From the NCBI RefSeq assembly GCF_023674425.1, contig NZ_CP098401.1, positions 186,001 through 250,000 on the forward strand: 64,000 nt of DNA, given 5' to 3'. The notes under the pieces are model-generated. The model was not told where the DNA came from. It did not search any database and saw only the letters and a list, made by a program, of their open reading frames with translations. Source of the stretch: Sphingomonas donggukensis (lineage in GTDB: Bacteria > Pseudomonadota > Alphaproteobacteria > Sphingomonadales > Sphingomonadaceae). Every line of letters starts with the position of its first letter. Within the stretch, counting starts at the first letter, position 1. Shown here piece after piece: positions 8,877-18,430 of the stretch. Both the position numbers and the translations under genes were made by a program.

Positions 8877-10670
8877 ATGTCCTCCCATGCCGATCGCCTT
8901 GCCGCCCTGCGTGAGCAGCTGAAGCGCACCTCGCTCGATGGTTTCGTCGTGCCGCTGACCGACGAGCACATGAGCGAATATGTCGGCAGCTACGCGCGGC
9001 GGCTCGAATGGCTGACGGGCTTCCAGGGGTCGGCCGGCACCGCCGCCGTGCTGCCGGAGGCCGCGGCGATCTTCACCGACGGGCGCTACACGCTTCAGGT
9101 GCGTCAGCAGGTATCAGGCGACGACTGGTCCTATGTCGATGTCCCCGGCACGTCGGTCGCCGAGTGGCTGCGCGCCAACGCACCGCAGCGGGCGCGGATC
9201 GGCTACGACCCGTGGCTCCACACCCGCGCCTGGGTGGATGAAGCACGGAAGGCGCTGGCCGGGCAGGGGGCGGAACTCGTCGCGGTCGACACCAACCCGG
9301 TCGATGCGGTCTGGCCCGACCGGCCCGCGCCCTCGCCCGCGAAGCTGGTCGTCCAGCCCGATGCCGTCGCGGGCAAGTCCTCCGCCGCGAAGCGCGCCGA
9401 CGTCGCCGACTGGCTCGGCGAACAGAACGCCGACGCCGCCGTCCTGTCGGCGCTCGATTCGATCGCGTGGACTCTCAACATTCGCGGCGGCGACGTCGCG
9501 CACACGCCGGTCGCGCTCAGCTACGTCATCGTCAACGCCGACGGCACCGCCGACCTGTTCGTGGCGCCTGAAAAGATGACCGACGCAGTCGCCCAGCACC
9601 TCGGCAACGCGGTGCGCGTCCACGACCGCCGCGACTTCGCGCCGGCACTCGGGCGCTTCGACGGCAAGCGCGTCGCGGTCGATCCCGAACGCTCGGTCGC
9701 GGCGGTGTTCGACGCGCTCGACGGCGGCGGGGCGACGGTGCTCGCGCTGCGCGACCCGACCGTGCTGCCGCGCGCGCAGAAGAACCTCGCCGAAATCGCC
9801 GGTCACAGCGCCGCCCAGGCCCGCGACGGCGTGGTGATGACCAAATTCCTGCGCTGGATCGAGGCGGAGGCACCCAAGGGCGAACTGACCGAAATCGCCG
9901 CGTCCGACCACCTCCAGCACCTGCGCGCGGCGGCGGGCGCGGTCGACCTGTCGTTCGACACCATCTCCGCCACCGGCGCCCACGGCGCGAGCCCGCATTA
10001 CAAGGCCCACGCCGAATCGAATGCGCGCATCGAGCCCGGCCAGCTCTACCTGATCGATTCGGGCGGCCAGTGGCAGGACGGCACCACCGACATCACCCGC
10101 GTCGTGCCCGTCGGCGCGCCAACCGCGGAGATGCGCGACCGCTTCACCCGCGTGCTGAAGGGCCATATCGCCATCGCCACCGCGGTCTTTCCCGAAGGCA
10201 CCGTCGGCGGCCAGCTCGACAGCTTCGCGCGGCGGCCACTGTGGGAGGCGGGGCTCGATTTCGCGCACGGCACCGGCCACGGCGTCGGCGCGTATCTCTC
10301 GGTGCATGAGGGGCCGCAACGCATCGCCAAGCCCAACTATCCCGGCGGCGGCCCGTCCGAGCCCTTGCGCGCGGGCATGCTGCTGTCGAACGAGCCCGGC
10401 TATTACAAGGCGGGCGAATACGGCATCCGCATCGAGAATTTGATCTTGGTCGTCGAGCGCACGATTCCCGGCGGGACGGAGGCGATGCTGGGGTTCGAGA
10501 CGCTGACCTTCGCACCGATAGAGCGCGACCTGATCGAACCGTCGCTCTTGACGCCGCACGAACTTGAGTGGCTCAATGCGTACCACGCCGAGGTCGTCGC
10601 AAAGATCGGCCCGGCGTGCGACGGAGAGGACCGGGCATGGCTGACACGAAAGTGCGCACCCATCGGCTGA
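8877..10670 (+). CDS. Xaa-Pro aminopeptidase (M24B, aminopeptidase P)
   Basis: 597 residues. Two creatinase/prolidase N-terminal domains (about 1-310) precede the pita-bread catalytic domain (about 315-530). The five metal ligands are visible: Asp pair in LIDSGGQWQDGTTDITRV, His in HGTGHGVGAYLSVHE, and the two Glu in SNEPGYY and YGIRIENL. The C-terminal extension after the catalytic domain is typical of the longer AMPP2 type. It removes N-terminal residues preceding proline using a dinuclear Mn/Zn centre. ATG 8877 (MSSHADRLAALREQL) begins the first domain; the upstream in-frame GTG has no support. Confidence 0.93.
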   Translation: MSSHADRLAALREQLKRTSLDGFVVPLTDEHMSEYVGSYARRLEWLTGFQGSAGTAAVLPEAAAIFTDGRYTLQVRQQVSGDDWSYVDVPGTSVAEWLRANAPQRARIGYDPWLHTRAWVDEARKALAGQGAELVAVDTNPVDAVWPDRPAPSPAKLVVQPDAVAGKSSAAKRADVADWLGEQNADAAVLSALDSIAWTLNIRGGDVAHTPVALSYVIVNADGTADLFVAPEKMTDAVAQHLGNAVRVHDRRDFAPALGRFDGKRVAVDPERSVAAVFDALDGGGATVLALRDPTVLPRAQKNLAEIAGHSAAQARDGVVMTKFLRWIEAEAPKGELTEIAASDHLQHLRAAAGAVDLSFDTISATGAHGASPHYKAHAESNARIEPGQLYLIDSGGQWQDGTTDITRVVPVGAPTAEMRDRFTRVLKGHIAIATAVFPEGTVGGQLDSFARRPLWEAGLDFAHGTGHGVGAYLSVHEGPQRIAKPNYPGGGPSEPLRAGMLLSNEPGYYKAGEYGIRIENLILVVERTIPGGTEAMLGFETLTFAPIERDLIEPSLLTPHELEWLNAYHAEVVAKIGPACDGEDRAWLTRKCAPIG

Positions 10671-10783
10671 CCGAATCGCTGCTCCACTGCGGGGTGGCGA
10701 TGGCGGCGGTCGTGATCGTCTATCTGCTTGGCGGCGTGGTCGGCGACGGCGCGGTCGCCGCCGCGCGCTACTTCACCGGCTGA
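10637..10783 (+). CDS. Small single-pass membrane protein, unknown
   Basis: 48 residues (MADTKVRTHRLTESLLHCGV...ARYFTG). A GGAGAGGA ribosome site lies 6 bases before the ATG, the best evidence that it is translated. One hydrophobic helix spans about 18-38. It overlaps the end of the aminopeptidase gene by 34 bases in another frame, so the two may be translationally linked. Function unknown. Confidence 0.6.
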   Translation: MADTKVRTHRLTESLLHCGVAMAAVVIVYLLGGVVGDGAVAAARYFTG

Positions 10784-10905
10784 TCGGCGGCATCATTCGC
10801 GGGACGGGCGGCATCCGCCTCTGCCCGCGCGCGCCCCTTGCGGCGGCGCAGGTTCTCGCGCAGCGCCTCGGCCAGCCGGGCCTTCCTGTCGTCGGTCGGG
10901 ATCAT
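10768..10905 (-). CDS. Small basic hypothetical protein
   Basis: 45 residues: MIPTDDRKARLAEALRENL, then an Arg-rich RRRKGRARAEADAA stretch and an acidic tail ending QPVK with a TAG stop. Codon use is like the neighbours and the protein resembles short lysine/arginine-rich hypotheticals of sphingomonads. It converges on, and overlaps by 16 bases, the small membrane protein gene at 10637-10783. No strong ribosome site is visible. Confidence 0.55.
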   Translation of the reverse strand: MIPTDDRKARLAEALRENLRRRKGRARAEADAARPANDAADQPVK

Positions 10906-10987
10906 GCCCGCGCAATAAACTGTCACTGCTTGCCTTGACAACCGCCACCCGATCCGCTCTTGAGCCGCCTCCCCGTTCGGGGCGAGT

Positions 10988-11062
<75 letters not shown>

Positions 11063-11371
11063 TTAACTGTCTGCACTAATTGCAGAAAACTGGTGTTCTA
11101 GTGTGCTAGTTGGGTATGGCGCTGTCGCGTTGGAAGCACATAGGAAGCACTTGAAGCCGAAAAGTTTGCGGCAAGCTGAGTGATTTCTTCGTCGAACGGG
11201 TGCGGGCGCGACCTTGCCCGACCATGGGCGCTCCTGAGCCGACACGGATAATGCGGAGCTTGGATCGCGGGGCGATCAACAGACACTCGACAGCGCCGAT
11301 GGAAGATTGCGTTAAAAGCAAAGACTGCAAACTTCCTGCTTTCCCTGGTCGCCGGGGCAATTGCGCTCCGC
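11063..11371. other. Chromosome/element junction, no gene seen
   Basis: About 309 bases with no convincing coding frame and a lower GC content than either side. It holds two direct 8-base copies of GGAAGCAC (11132-11139 and 11143-11150), spaced 11 bases apart (about one helical turn). That is the arrangement expected for arm-type integrase binding sites next to an attachment core. This reading is inference from position. Confidence 0.4.
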
Positions 11372-11773
11372 CTATGCGGTCGAGACCTCTCCCACTAGGT
11401 CGTCGATGATTGGACAGTCTGGGCGATCGTTGCCCTGGCAGCGCGCTGCGAGGTCGAGCAACGCATGGCGCATCTCTTCGAGCGCCGCGGCCTTGCGGCC
11501 GAGTTCGTCGGCACGCGCGGTCGCTAGCAACTTCACGTCGGCGCTCGATCGCTCGGCGTTGCTCCACAGTCCAAGCAGCGTCCTAATCTCCTCGATTGGA
11601 AAACCGAGGTCGCGCGCGTTGGCGATAAACCGCAAACGCTGAACGTCGGCGCCGGAATAATCCCGGTAGCCGCTGTCGCGCCGCGGCGCCGACGGAATTA
11701 GGCCGATCTTCTCATAATGACGGATCATTCGCTGCGAGACGCCGCTGGCGGCCGAGGTGGGTCCGATCTTCAC
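11372..11773 (-). CDS. cueR: CueR-type Cu(I)-sensing MerR regulator
   Basis: 133 residues: N-terminal winged helix (1-70, [19 protein letters not shown]), dimerisation helix (about 75-110) and C-terminal metal loop. The two coordinating cysteines C112 and C120 ([11 protein letters not shown]) are in place, and residue 77 is Ser. That is the hallmark separating monovalent Cu/Ag/Au sensors from divalent sensors, which carry Cys77. Its start overlaps the stop of the P-type ATPase gene (ATGA), so activator and exporter share a transcript. Probable targets are the TTGACC-N19 promoters at 14164-14194 and 24683-24713. Confidence 0.92.
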   Translation of the reverse strand: MKIGPTSAASGVSQRMIRHYEKIGLIPSAPRRDSGYRDYSGADVQRLRFIANARDLGFPIEEIRTLLGLWSNAERSSADVKLLATARADELGRKAAALEEMRHALLDLAARCQGNDRPDCPIIDDLVGEVSTA

Positions 11774-14145
11774 AGCTTCACCGTATTGAGCCGAAGCGCG
11801 TTCGTCACGACCGTAAAGCTCGACAGCGCCATCGCGGCACCGGCGATCATCGGCGACATCAGGATGCCGGCGACGGGATAGAGGATACCCGCCGCGACCG
11901 GCACGCCGATGCCGTTGAACAGGAACGAGAAGAACAGGTTCTGGCGGATGTTGCGCATCGTCGCCTTCGCCAGGCGGCGCGCGCGGACCATCGCCGCGAG
12001 GTCGCCCTTCGTGAGCGTCATCCCGGCGCTTTCGATGGCCACGTCGGTTCCGGTGCCCATGGCGACGCCGACGTCGGCAGCAGCGAGGGCCGGTGCGTCG
12101 TTTATGCCGTCACCGGCCATTGCCACCTTCGCGCCCTTTGCCTTCAGTTCGCCGACGATGCGCGCCTTATCCTCGGGCTTCAGACCGGCGTGGACCTCGT
12201 CGATGCCGCCAATCGCCTTGGCGACAGCGTCCGCCGTCCCTTGTGCATCCCCGGTCAGCATCACGATCCGCAGCCCTTCCGAGCGCAAAGCCGCAATCGC
12301 GTCGCGTGCCGAGGCCTTGATCGGATCGGCGACCGCCAGCAATCCGGCGAGACGCCCATCGATCGCGACGAACATCACGCCGGCGCCATCGCCCAGGTGA
12401 CGGTTGGCGACCTGTTGCAGTGGCGCGACGTCCCCGCCGATCCGCTCGATCTGGGCGGCGTTGCCGACGACGATCTCCCTGCCACCGACGCGGCCGCTGA
12501 CCCCCAGACCGGTCTGCGAGTCAAAGTCGTCGACCGCACCCACGTCCAGCGCGGCGTCGCGGGCGGCGGTGACGATCGCGTGAGCGAGCGGATGTTCGGA
12601 ACGCGCCTCCACTGAAGCGGCGGCGCCCAGCACATCGTCGCGATCGAACCCGTCGGCGGTCTCGACAGCGATCAGCGCCGGTCGTCCCTCGGTCAGCGTG
12701 CCCGTCTTGTCGATCACGAGCGTATCGACCTTCTCCATCAGTTGCAGCGCCTCTGCATCCTTGATCAACACGCCGGCATGGGCGCCGCGCCCCGTGCCGA
12801 CCATGATCGACATCGGCGTCGCGAGGCCCAATGCGCATGGGCAGGCGATGATCAGCACCGCGATCGCGTTGAGCAATGCGTGGCCGAACCGCGGTTCGGG
12901 TCCGACGACGTTCCAGACCACGAAGGTCACCACGGCCACGGCGACCACGAGCGGCACGAACCAGCCCGACACCCGATCGGCGACCCCCTGGATCGGCGCG
13001 CGGCTGCGCTGCGCCTCGGCGACCATCTTCACGATGCGCGCCAGCACGGTGTCTGACCCGACCGCCTTCGCTTCGATCACGAGCGAGCCGGTGCCGTTCA
13101 CGGTGCCGCCGATCACGGTGGCGCCCTCGTCCTTCAAGACAGGGGCGGGCTCGCCGGTGAGCATCGACTCGTCCACCGACGATCGGCCCTCGACCACGGC
13201 ACCATCGACCGGAACCGCTTCGCCAGGACGGACCCTGAGCCGATCGCCCGCGACCACCGCCGAGAGGTCGATCTCCTCCTCGCCGCCATCTGAACCGATC
13301 CGTCGCGCCGTCTTGGGGGCGAGGTCCATCAGCGCGCGGATCGCCTTGCCGGTCGCGGCACGGGCGCGGAGCTCCAGCACCTGGCCGAGCAGGACGAGGG
13401 TGACGACCACGCCTGCGGCCTCGTAGTAGACGGGCACCATTCCGTGCATCCGGAACGACTGCGGGAATAGGCCCGGCGCGACGGTCGCGACGACGCTGTA
13501 GGCGAAGGCCGCGCCGACGCCGATTGAGACGAGCGTGAACATATTCAGGTGACGGGTGACCAGCGACGTCCAGCCCCGCTGGAAGAACGGCAGTCCCGCC
13601 CACAGGACGATCGGCGCTGCCAGAGCCAGCTGCACCCAGGGATTCCACGCGGGCGGCACGAAGTGCACACCGAGCATCTCCGCCACCATCGAGACTGCGA
13701 GCAGCGGCACGGTCAGCGCACCGGCGACCCAGGTCCTGCGAGTGAAGTCGACCAGCTCCGGGTTCGGCCCGTCGTCAAGCGTCGGATCCTCGGGTTCGAG
13801 CGCCATGCCGCAGATCGGACACGTTCCGGGTCCCTCCTGACGGATCTGCGGGTGCATCGGGCAGGTCCACATCGCTCCCGGAACCGGCTCGGAGGCCGGG
13901 CGGGGCGCGTCGCCGACATAGGCGTCGGGGTCGGCGACGAACTTCGTCCGGCAGGCTGCCGAGCAGAAATGATACTCACGCCCCTCGTGCGTGGCATGAT
14001 GCGACGTTGCGGCAGGATCGACGGTCATGCCGCAGACCGGATCCCTGACGGTCTCGACCGGCGGCATACCGTCTTGCTCGCCACCCCCGCGATCGCCGCA
14101 GCAGCTGCGGGTCGCGTGGTTTTCGTCGCCATGTGCATCGTTCAT
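11770..14145 (-). CDS. copA: Cu(I)-exporting P1B-type ATPase with YHS and CPMHP domains
   Basis: About 791 residues. The order is a Cys/His-rich N-terminus, a YHS metal-binding domain (about 34-75, DPVCGM and CSAACR), a heavy-metal-binding domain (about 93-115, WTCPMHPQ and CPICGM), then the ATPase core. The core has the TGEP actuator motif (about 330), the CPC transmembrane metal site (435-437) and the DKTGTLT phosphorylation site (Asp479). The N-terminal domains replace the usual GMTCxxC HMA domain. It exports Cu(I) or Ag(I) from the cytoplasm. The ATG at 14143-14145 follows a GGAGAA site; the upstream in-frame MCCRRTE start lies within the promoter. Confidence 0.93.
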   Translation of the reverse strand: MNDAHGDENHATRSCCGDRGGGEQDGMPPVETVRDPVCGMTVDPAATSHHATHEGREYHFCSAACRTKFVADPDAYVGDAPRPASEPVPGAMWTCPMHPQIRQEGPGTCPICGMALEPEDPTLDDGPNPELVDFTRRTWVAGALTVPLLAVSMVAEMLGVHFVPPAWNPWVQLALAAPIVLWAGLPFFQRGWTSLVTRHLNMFTLVSIGVGAAFAYSVVATVAPGLFPQSFRMHGMVPVYYEAAGVVVTLVLLGQVLELRARAATGKAIRALMDLAPKTARRIGSDGGEEEIDLSAVVAGDRLRVRPGEAVPVDGAVVEGRSSVDESMLTGEPAPVLKDEGATVIGGTVNGTGSLVIEAKAVGSDTVLARIVKMVAEAQRSRAPIQGVADRVSGWFVPLVVAVAVVTFVVWNVVGPEPRFGHALLNAIAVLIIACPCALGLATPMSIMVGTGRGAHAGVLIKDAEALQLMEKVDTLVIDKTGTLTEGRPALIAVETADGFDRDDVLGAAASVEARSEHPLAHAIVTAARDAALDVGAVDDFDSQTGLGVSGRVGGREIVVGNAAQIERIGGDVAPLQQVANRHLGDGAGVMFVAIDGRLAGLLAVADPIKASARDAIAALRSEGLRIVMLTGDAQGTADAVAKAIGGIDEVHAGLKPEDKARIVGELKAKGAKVAMAGDGINDAPALAAADVGVAMGTGTDVAIESAGMTLTKGDLAAMVRARRLAKATMRNIRQNLFFSFLFNGIGVPVAAGILYPVAGILMSPMIAGAAMALSSFTVVTNALRLNTVKL

Positions 14146-14163
14146 TTCGGTTCTCCGACAGCA

Positions 14164-14194
14164 CATGTGGGGCTTGACACGATGTCAGGGTCAA
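14164..14194 (-). promoter_or_regulatory. MerR/CueR-type promoter of copper ATPase-cueR operon
   Basis: On the minus strand a -35 TTGACC (14189-14194) and a weak -10 CACATG (14164-14169) are separated by 19 bases, the overlong spacing typical of MerR-family activated promoters. A perfect TGACA-TCG-TGTCA dyad is centred in the spacer. The ATPase ATG follows 18 bases downstream. The word CACGATGTCAG here recurs in the copA/copB promoter. Confidence 0.75.
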
Positions 14195-14264
14195 GGGCTT
14201 TCGCCGGTCGGCGACGGGGAACCGAGCGGTGGACCATCATCCCGGTCCACGCTGATCGCTGGCG

Positions 14265-16022
14265 CTACCAGCCGACCTTGCGGGCGAGGAGTTCGACGTT
14301 CTTCAGCACGCCGTCCCAGTGACCGTTCGACCCGCCGCTGAAGCCTGCTGCGAGCAACTCGGCCTTCAGCGCGGGCTCGTTGATCCGCGCCACCGCCCGC
14401 TCCCGGCGATCCGACGACCACATCAGCTGACCCCAGGGCATCCACGTCCATTCCTGCGCCTGCTCCAGCGTCTCCTCGCGCGTGGTGGCGAGCCCGGCGA
14501 ACCCGCCGAGCAGCTCGACGAGATCGTAGTTCTCGAGCTGCGCGTCACCGGTCAGGCCGTAGTCTCGGGACCATGGGACTACATGGTCGACCATGTGATC
14601 CGCCCAGGGCGACTTGCGGTTCTCGAGACCCGGCCAGCGCTTCCACCAATCGGTCTCGCCATCAGACCAGAAGCTCATGAACAGGGTGTCGACGGCACGG
14701 CCGAGCTGGCGATGTGGGCGCGGGATCTCGGTCGACATCCAACGCAACAGGTCGCGCCATCGCTCGGCCTTGGCGAGTCCCAGAGCGTAGGTAAGGAACG
14801 CGACATAGGCCGGGTAGCCGGTCAGCGCGATCAGCACGCCGTTGCCCTGCACGGGCCGCGCCCGCGTCAACGCGCGCAGCGCGTCCACGGCGTGGCCGAA
14901 TTCGGTGCCGTCGCCCCAACGTCCCATGAGGCCGAACATCCGCGCGAGCGGTTCGGCCGCGCGCTCCAGCCCCTCCCATCGTTCGATGAGGCCCGCGTTG
15001 TCGACCGGCGGAATGACGACTGGAAACTCGTCGCCGACGAGCCTGGCCGCCAGCTTCTCCGCCTGGCCCGCGACGAGGTCGCCCAGTTCGATGCGCATGT
15101 CGGGCCGGCTCAGCGCGCGCTTCGTCGAGGCGAGGAGGAGTTCGATCGTCTCGGGCGCCGGCCGGCGCGCCTTGTCGAGCGTCTCGACGTCGTCCGCGAG
15201 CCGGACGAAGAACGTGTCGGCATCGGTCACGGTGATTGCGACGCCGGCGCGAGCAGCGAGCAGTTCTGCTGCCGGCCCGCCGAGCCCGCCGCGCGACGCC
15301 CAGTAGGTCGGATACCGCCGGTTCGGCGCCCGCGCGATCGCGGCGCGCAGGCCGGGATCCCAGTCACCTGACCAGCCCGCCACGACGAGACCATAGTCGT
15401 CGAGGATGCGATCCAAAAGCCGATCGTATTCACCCGGATAGGCAGCGAGCTCGCCATCGGTATTGAGGATACGGTTGTCGAGATAGTCGCCGTGGATCTT
15501 CACGATTGTGCATCTGCCATGCACGAGCGGACTCGCCCCCGCGAGGTCGTCGACGGACTTGATCACCGCCGCCTCGACACCGACTGCGGACAGGGCGGTC
15601 TCGAGCAGCCGATCGAAGTTCGTCGTAACGATGACACGAACGAATCCGTCGCGCACCAGCCTCGCGACCGCGTGGTGCGCGGGCGTCGGCACGCGACGTC
15701 CTGCCTCGAGGTCCTCCGCCGATGGCTCGATGTAGCGATGCAACACGGAGCGGCGCTCGGCCGGCGTGAGCGAGAGCGCGTCGAGCAGGTCCGAATAGCT
15801 CGGCTCCGTCCCGAACCGGTCGCGGTGCCACTGACCCCAATCGGCGACCTCGGTCACGCCCTCTGCGGCGGCGATGCGCCGGATCAGGTCGACGACGACG
15901 TCCCAGCCGGTCGGTATCTCGGCCGATCGAGACACGCCGGAGCCGAGCAGCAGGGCGTAAACCCCCGGATTCTCGGCGATGGAGAAGGCGAGCCGCGTGT
16001 TCGGTTCGACGTGGATGGGCAA
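14265..16022 (-). CDS. SIR2-domain protein, candidate NAD+-hydrolysing defence effector
   Basis: 585 residues. Residues about 18-290 form a SIR2-like Rossmann domain: LLLGSGVSRSAEIPTGW (glycine-rich NAD loop), VTTNFDRLL (conserved Asn135) and KIHGDY (His177, the position of the catalytic His of SIR2 enzymes), then VAGWSGDWDP. The zinc-finger cysteines of protein-deacetylating sirtuins are absent. The C-terminal half (about 300-585) is Trp-rich and not recognised. SIR2 domains with this layout are the NADase module of several anti-phage systems (Thoeris ThsA, DSR, SPARSA). Function here is inferred; no partner gene is evident. It is divergent from the GntR regulator. Confidence 0.8.
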   Translation of the reverse strand: MPIHVEPNTRLAFSIAENPGVYALLLGSGVSRSAEIPTGWDVVVDLIRRIAAAEGVTEVADWGQWHRDRFGTEPSYSDLLDALSLTPAERRSVLHRYIEPSAEDLEAGRRVPTPAHHAVARLVRDGFVRVIVTTNFDRLLETALSAVGVEAAVIKSVDDLAGASPLVHGRCTIVKIHGDYLDNRILNTDGELAAYPGEYDRLLDRILDDYGLVVAGWSGDWDPGLRAAIARAPNRRYPTYWASRGGLGGPAAELLAARAGVAITVTDADTFFVRLADDVETLDKARRPAPETIELLLASTKRALSRPDMRIELGDLVAGQAEKLAARLVGDEFPVVIPPVDNAGLIERWEGLERAAEPLARMFGLMGRWGDGTEFGHAVDALRALTRARPVQGNGVLIALTGYPAYVAFLTYALGLAKAERWRDLLRWMSTEIPRPHRQLGRAVDTLFMSFWSDGETDWWKRWPGLENRKSPWADHMVDHVVPWSRDYGLTGDAQLENYDLVELLGGFAGLATTREETLEQAQEWTWMPWGQLMWSSDRRERAVARINEPALKAELLAAGFSGGSNGHWDGVLKNVELLARKVGW

Positions 16023-16183
16023 GGTGGAGCGTCCTCGTTGTGGTCAAGCGCAGTGCCGTTGGTAGCGCAGGTGACGACGATCGCGCGACACGTCTTCTAG
16101 GATGCCCGCGCCCCCCTTGCGTTGGCGCCGCTCTCAAGCGCCTCAATCGCGTGCGATTTGAAGATGGCGGGCCCGAGCACAAG

Positions 16184-16195
16184 CTGTACACACAG
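16184..16195. promoter_or_regulatory. Candidate HutC-type operator upstream of its regulator gene
   Basis: CTGTACACACAG, an imperfect version of the CTGTATATACAG palindrome found at 21189-21200 before the TonB receptor gene. It ends 31 bases before the GTG and 49 before the ATG of the GntR/UTRA gene, a position suited to autorepression. Inference from similarity and position. Confidence 0.5.
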
Positions 16196-16225
16196 GTTGC
16201 GGGCGGGAATCATGAGGTTGCGGGT

Positions 16226-16978
16226 GTGATCGACGACGAATCGATGGTCCTGGCAGCCGCCGGAGAGAAGGCATCGCCGCGGTACCAGCAGATCAAGCGC
16301 TTCATCGTCGACGGACTGAAGGCGGGCAATCTTCAGCCAGGCGACAGAGTGTTGTCCGAAGCCGAGATCGTCGCGCAGTTCGGCGTGTCGCGCATGACCG
16401 CCAATCGCGCGCTGCGCGAACTGACCGCCGCCGGCCTACTCGTTCGTCGGGCCGGTGCAGGGACCTACATCGCCGACCCGAAGCCGATCGGGCACATGAT
16501 CGAGATTCGCAACATCGCGGACGAGGTCAGGTCGCGAGGTCACGCATACCGCTCCCGCGTCCTCGGCAACGACGCGCTAGGCGCCGAAGCCAAGATCGCC
16601 GCGCTGCTGGGCGTGCGGCCGGGCACGGCGGTGTTCCACAGCCTCATCGTGCATCACGAAGCAGAGTTCCCGATCCAGCTCGAGGAGCGCTTCGTCCTCG
16701 CATCTGCCGCGCCGCTCTACGGCCAGATGGACTTCCATGCGATCACGCCGAACGAATATCTCACGCGCGTCGCGCCGCTCGAACGGGTCGAGCACCGGGT
16801 CACCGCGCGCATGCCCGACGAGGCGACGCGGACGCTGCTGGGCATGGAGGACGACGAGCCGGTGCTGGTCATGACGCGACGCACCTGGAGCCGGTCGAAG
16901 CTCGTGTCGCACGCGATCCTGACGCACCCGGCGGACCGCTACGAACTGACCGCCGCATTCGAGGTCGGCGCCGGCTAG
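16226..16978 (+). CDS. HutC-type GntR regulator with UTRA domain
   Basis: About 250 residues from GTG 16226 (ATG 16244 is an equally good start). A GntR winged helix (RYQQIKRFIVDGLK, VLSEAEIVAQFGVSRMTANRAL) is followed by a UTRA effector domain similar to the histidine-utilisation repressor HutC (FHSLIVHHEAEFPIQLEER). HutC proteins repress until a small ligand (urocanate in the type case) binds. No histidine-degradation gene is here. Its end overlaps by 4 bases the end of the convergent PepSY gene. It probably controls the TonB/PepSY operon through the palindrome at 21189. Confidence 0.88.
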   Translation: MIDDESMVLAAAGEKASPRYQQIKRFIVDGLKAGNLQPGDRVLSEAEIVAQFGVSRMTANRALRELTAAGLLVRRAGAGTYIADPKPIGHMIEIRNIADEVRSRGHAYRSRVLGNDALGAEAKIAALLGVRPGTAVFHSLIVHHEAEFPIQLEERFVLASAAPLYGQMDFHAITPNEYLTRVAPLERVEHRVTARMPDEATRTLLGMEDDEPVLVMTRRTWSRSKLVSHAILTHPADRYELTAAFEVGAG

Positions 16979-17718
16979 ACCCAGTCGGTCGCGCGTACCG
17001 GCGTCTGGACGGGCCTCTGCCGCCTGAGCCACCGGAAGTCGGATTTCCGGAAGCTCTTGAACAATAGGTAGAAGCCGGTGCCCGACAGCCACAGCACGCA
17101 GAACGCGACGACGATGATCAGCGGATGGTTGAAGCTGGTGCGGTTCGCATAGTCCATGTTGTGGAGCATCCAGAAGAAGTCCCACGTCCGCCATGTGTCG
17201 CCCCGGGTCACCAGATGGCGCCCGTCGGTGGCGGAGACGTAGGCGCTGGAATTCTCCGGGTCGGCGAAATCGACACGCCACATCGGCCCGGCGTGCTCAC
17301 GCGCCTCCAGGTTCGCCTTGGCGAGAAGCGAGACGCGCGTGACAGGGGTGGACATGCCGGCGGCCGCGATTTTGCGGGCCAGCAGCCGATCGACGCTGAC
17401 CGGCGTTCCGGCGACGGCATCGACAAGGCGTGTGCCGGCCGCGTCGGTGATCTCGTACACCGGCCGCCCGGCGACCGCGCGCAGGACGAACGCCGACACG
17501 GGTCGGCCGCCGGTGACCAGCGCCGGATCGCGCAAGCCGCCGGTCGCGACCGGCATCGCGTGGACGGCCGGTCCGTCGTGCCCGCCCACGGCGTCGGCGT
17601 CCAGCAGCGCCATCATCGAGCCGCTGAGCGACCACAGCACGAACTGCAGGCCGATGATCAGCCCGACCCATTTGTGGATGCGTCGGAACAGCAGCGGGGA
17701 TAGTCGCAGGCGTTTCAT
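16975..17718 (-). CDS. PepSY-type membrane protein (second of pair)
   Basis: 247 residues. It has an N-terminal helix preceded by RRIHKW (about 10-35), a periplasmic domain of about 150 residues with a PepSY-like fold, and a C-terminal helix after WMLHNMDYANRTSFNHP (about 190-225). The HKW...MLHxMDYxxRT pattern with paired histidines near the membrane is shared with its neighbour and recalls haem-carrying PepSY_TM reductase-like proteins; haem binding is inference. The start ATG 17718 overlaps the stop of the preceding PepSY gene. Confidence 0.82.
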   Translation of the reverse strand: MKRLRLSPLLFRRIHKWVGLIIGLQFVLWSLSGSMMALLDADAVGGHDGPAVHAMPVATGGLRDPALVTGGRPVSAFVLRAVAGRPVYEITDAAGTRLVDAVAGTPVSVDRLLARKIAAAGMSTPVTRVSLLAKANLEAREHAGPMWRVDFADPENSSAYVSATDGRHLVTRGDTWRTWDFFWMLHNMDYANRTSFNHPLIIVVAFCVLWLSGTGFYLLFKSFRKSDFRWLRRQRPVQTPVRATDWV

Positions 17719-18425
17719 CGCTTGGCCTTCTTCCTGCGACGCGGGAACGACCAGACCAGCAGCCATGCGCCGCTCAACGCCATGGCGAAGGCGCTCCAGG
17801 TCGCCACGCGGAGCAGCGGATTGTTGACGTCGGTGCGCGCCTGGTAATCCATGATGTGGAGCATCCAGGCGAAGTCGAACACCCGCCACAGCAGGTGCCG
17901 CTTGGCCAGCAATTCGCCGGTCACTGGCGCGATATAGAGCGTGGGGCGGTTCCAGCCAGCGAACTCGACCTGCCAGTAGGGCGGCTTGCGATTGCCCATC
18001 TCCTGCTGCGCCGCAGTGAGCCGCGTGGCTCGAACGATGGCGCCGTCGCCCGCGTAGAAAGACCGCGCAGCCTGTCGGACGTCCGCCTCAGTCAGTTCAC
18101 CGAGGCGCGCGCCGGACGCGGCGTCGAACGAGACGGCCCCTTCCGGCGACTGGACGCGCCAGATCGGACGGCCGAGCCGCTGCTGCAGCCGCACCTCGGT
18201 CGCACCGGGCAATGCTGCGGCCACGCTTGCCGGCGGGACGACGCCGACAGTCGCGAACCGTGACGCCGGCGCCGACTTGACTAGGTGATCGCCGTGGATC
18301 GTGTCGATGTGGACGACCACCATGTAGAAGCCGGTCGCCGTCCACAGCACGACCTGGATGCCGACGAACAACGCGATCCACTTGTGCGTCCGGCGGACGA
18401 CCAGCGGCCATCTTACCGCGCCCAT
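17715..18425 (-). CDS. PepSY-type membrane protein (first of pair)
   Basis: 236 residues, the same architecture as the following gene: RRTHKWIALFVGIQ membrane entry, a periplasmic domain, then WMLHIMDYQARTDVNNP and a second helix with a basic C-terminus (RRRKKAKR). The two probably arose by duplication and may act as a heterodimer. The ATG 18425 begins 6 bases beyond the TonB receptor stop, so the receptor and both PepSY proteins form an operon. A role in reducing or releasing a metal or metallophore brought in by the receptor is plausible but unproven. Confidence 0.82.
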   Translation of the reverse strand: MGAVRWPLVVRRTHKWIALFVGIQVVLWTATGFYMVVVHIDTIHGDHLVKSAPASRFATVGVVPPASVAAALPGATEVRLQQRLGRPIWRVQSPEGAVSFDAASGARLGELTEADVRQAARSFYAGDGAIVRATRLTAAQQEMGNRKPPYWQVEFAGWNRPTLYIAPVTGELLAKRHLLWRVFDFAWMLHIMDYQARTDVNNPLLRVATWSAFAMALSGAWLLVWSFPRRRKKAKR

Positions 18426-18430
18426 GACGG

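Noticed and set aside
11063..11409. Short open frames right of the tRNA-Thr considered as an integrase remnant
   Set aside because: None shows the R..H.R..Y pattern of tyrosine recombinases or any other recognisable domain.
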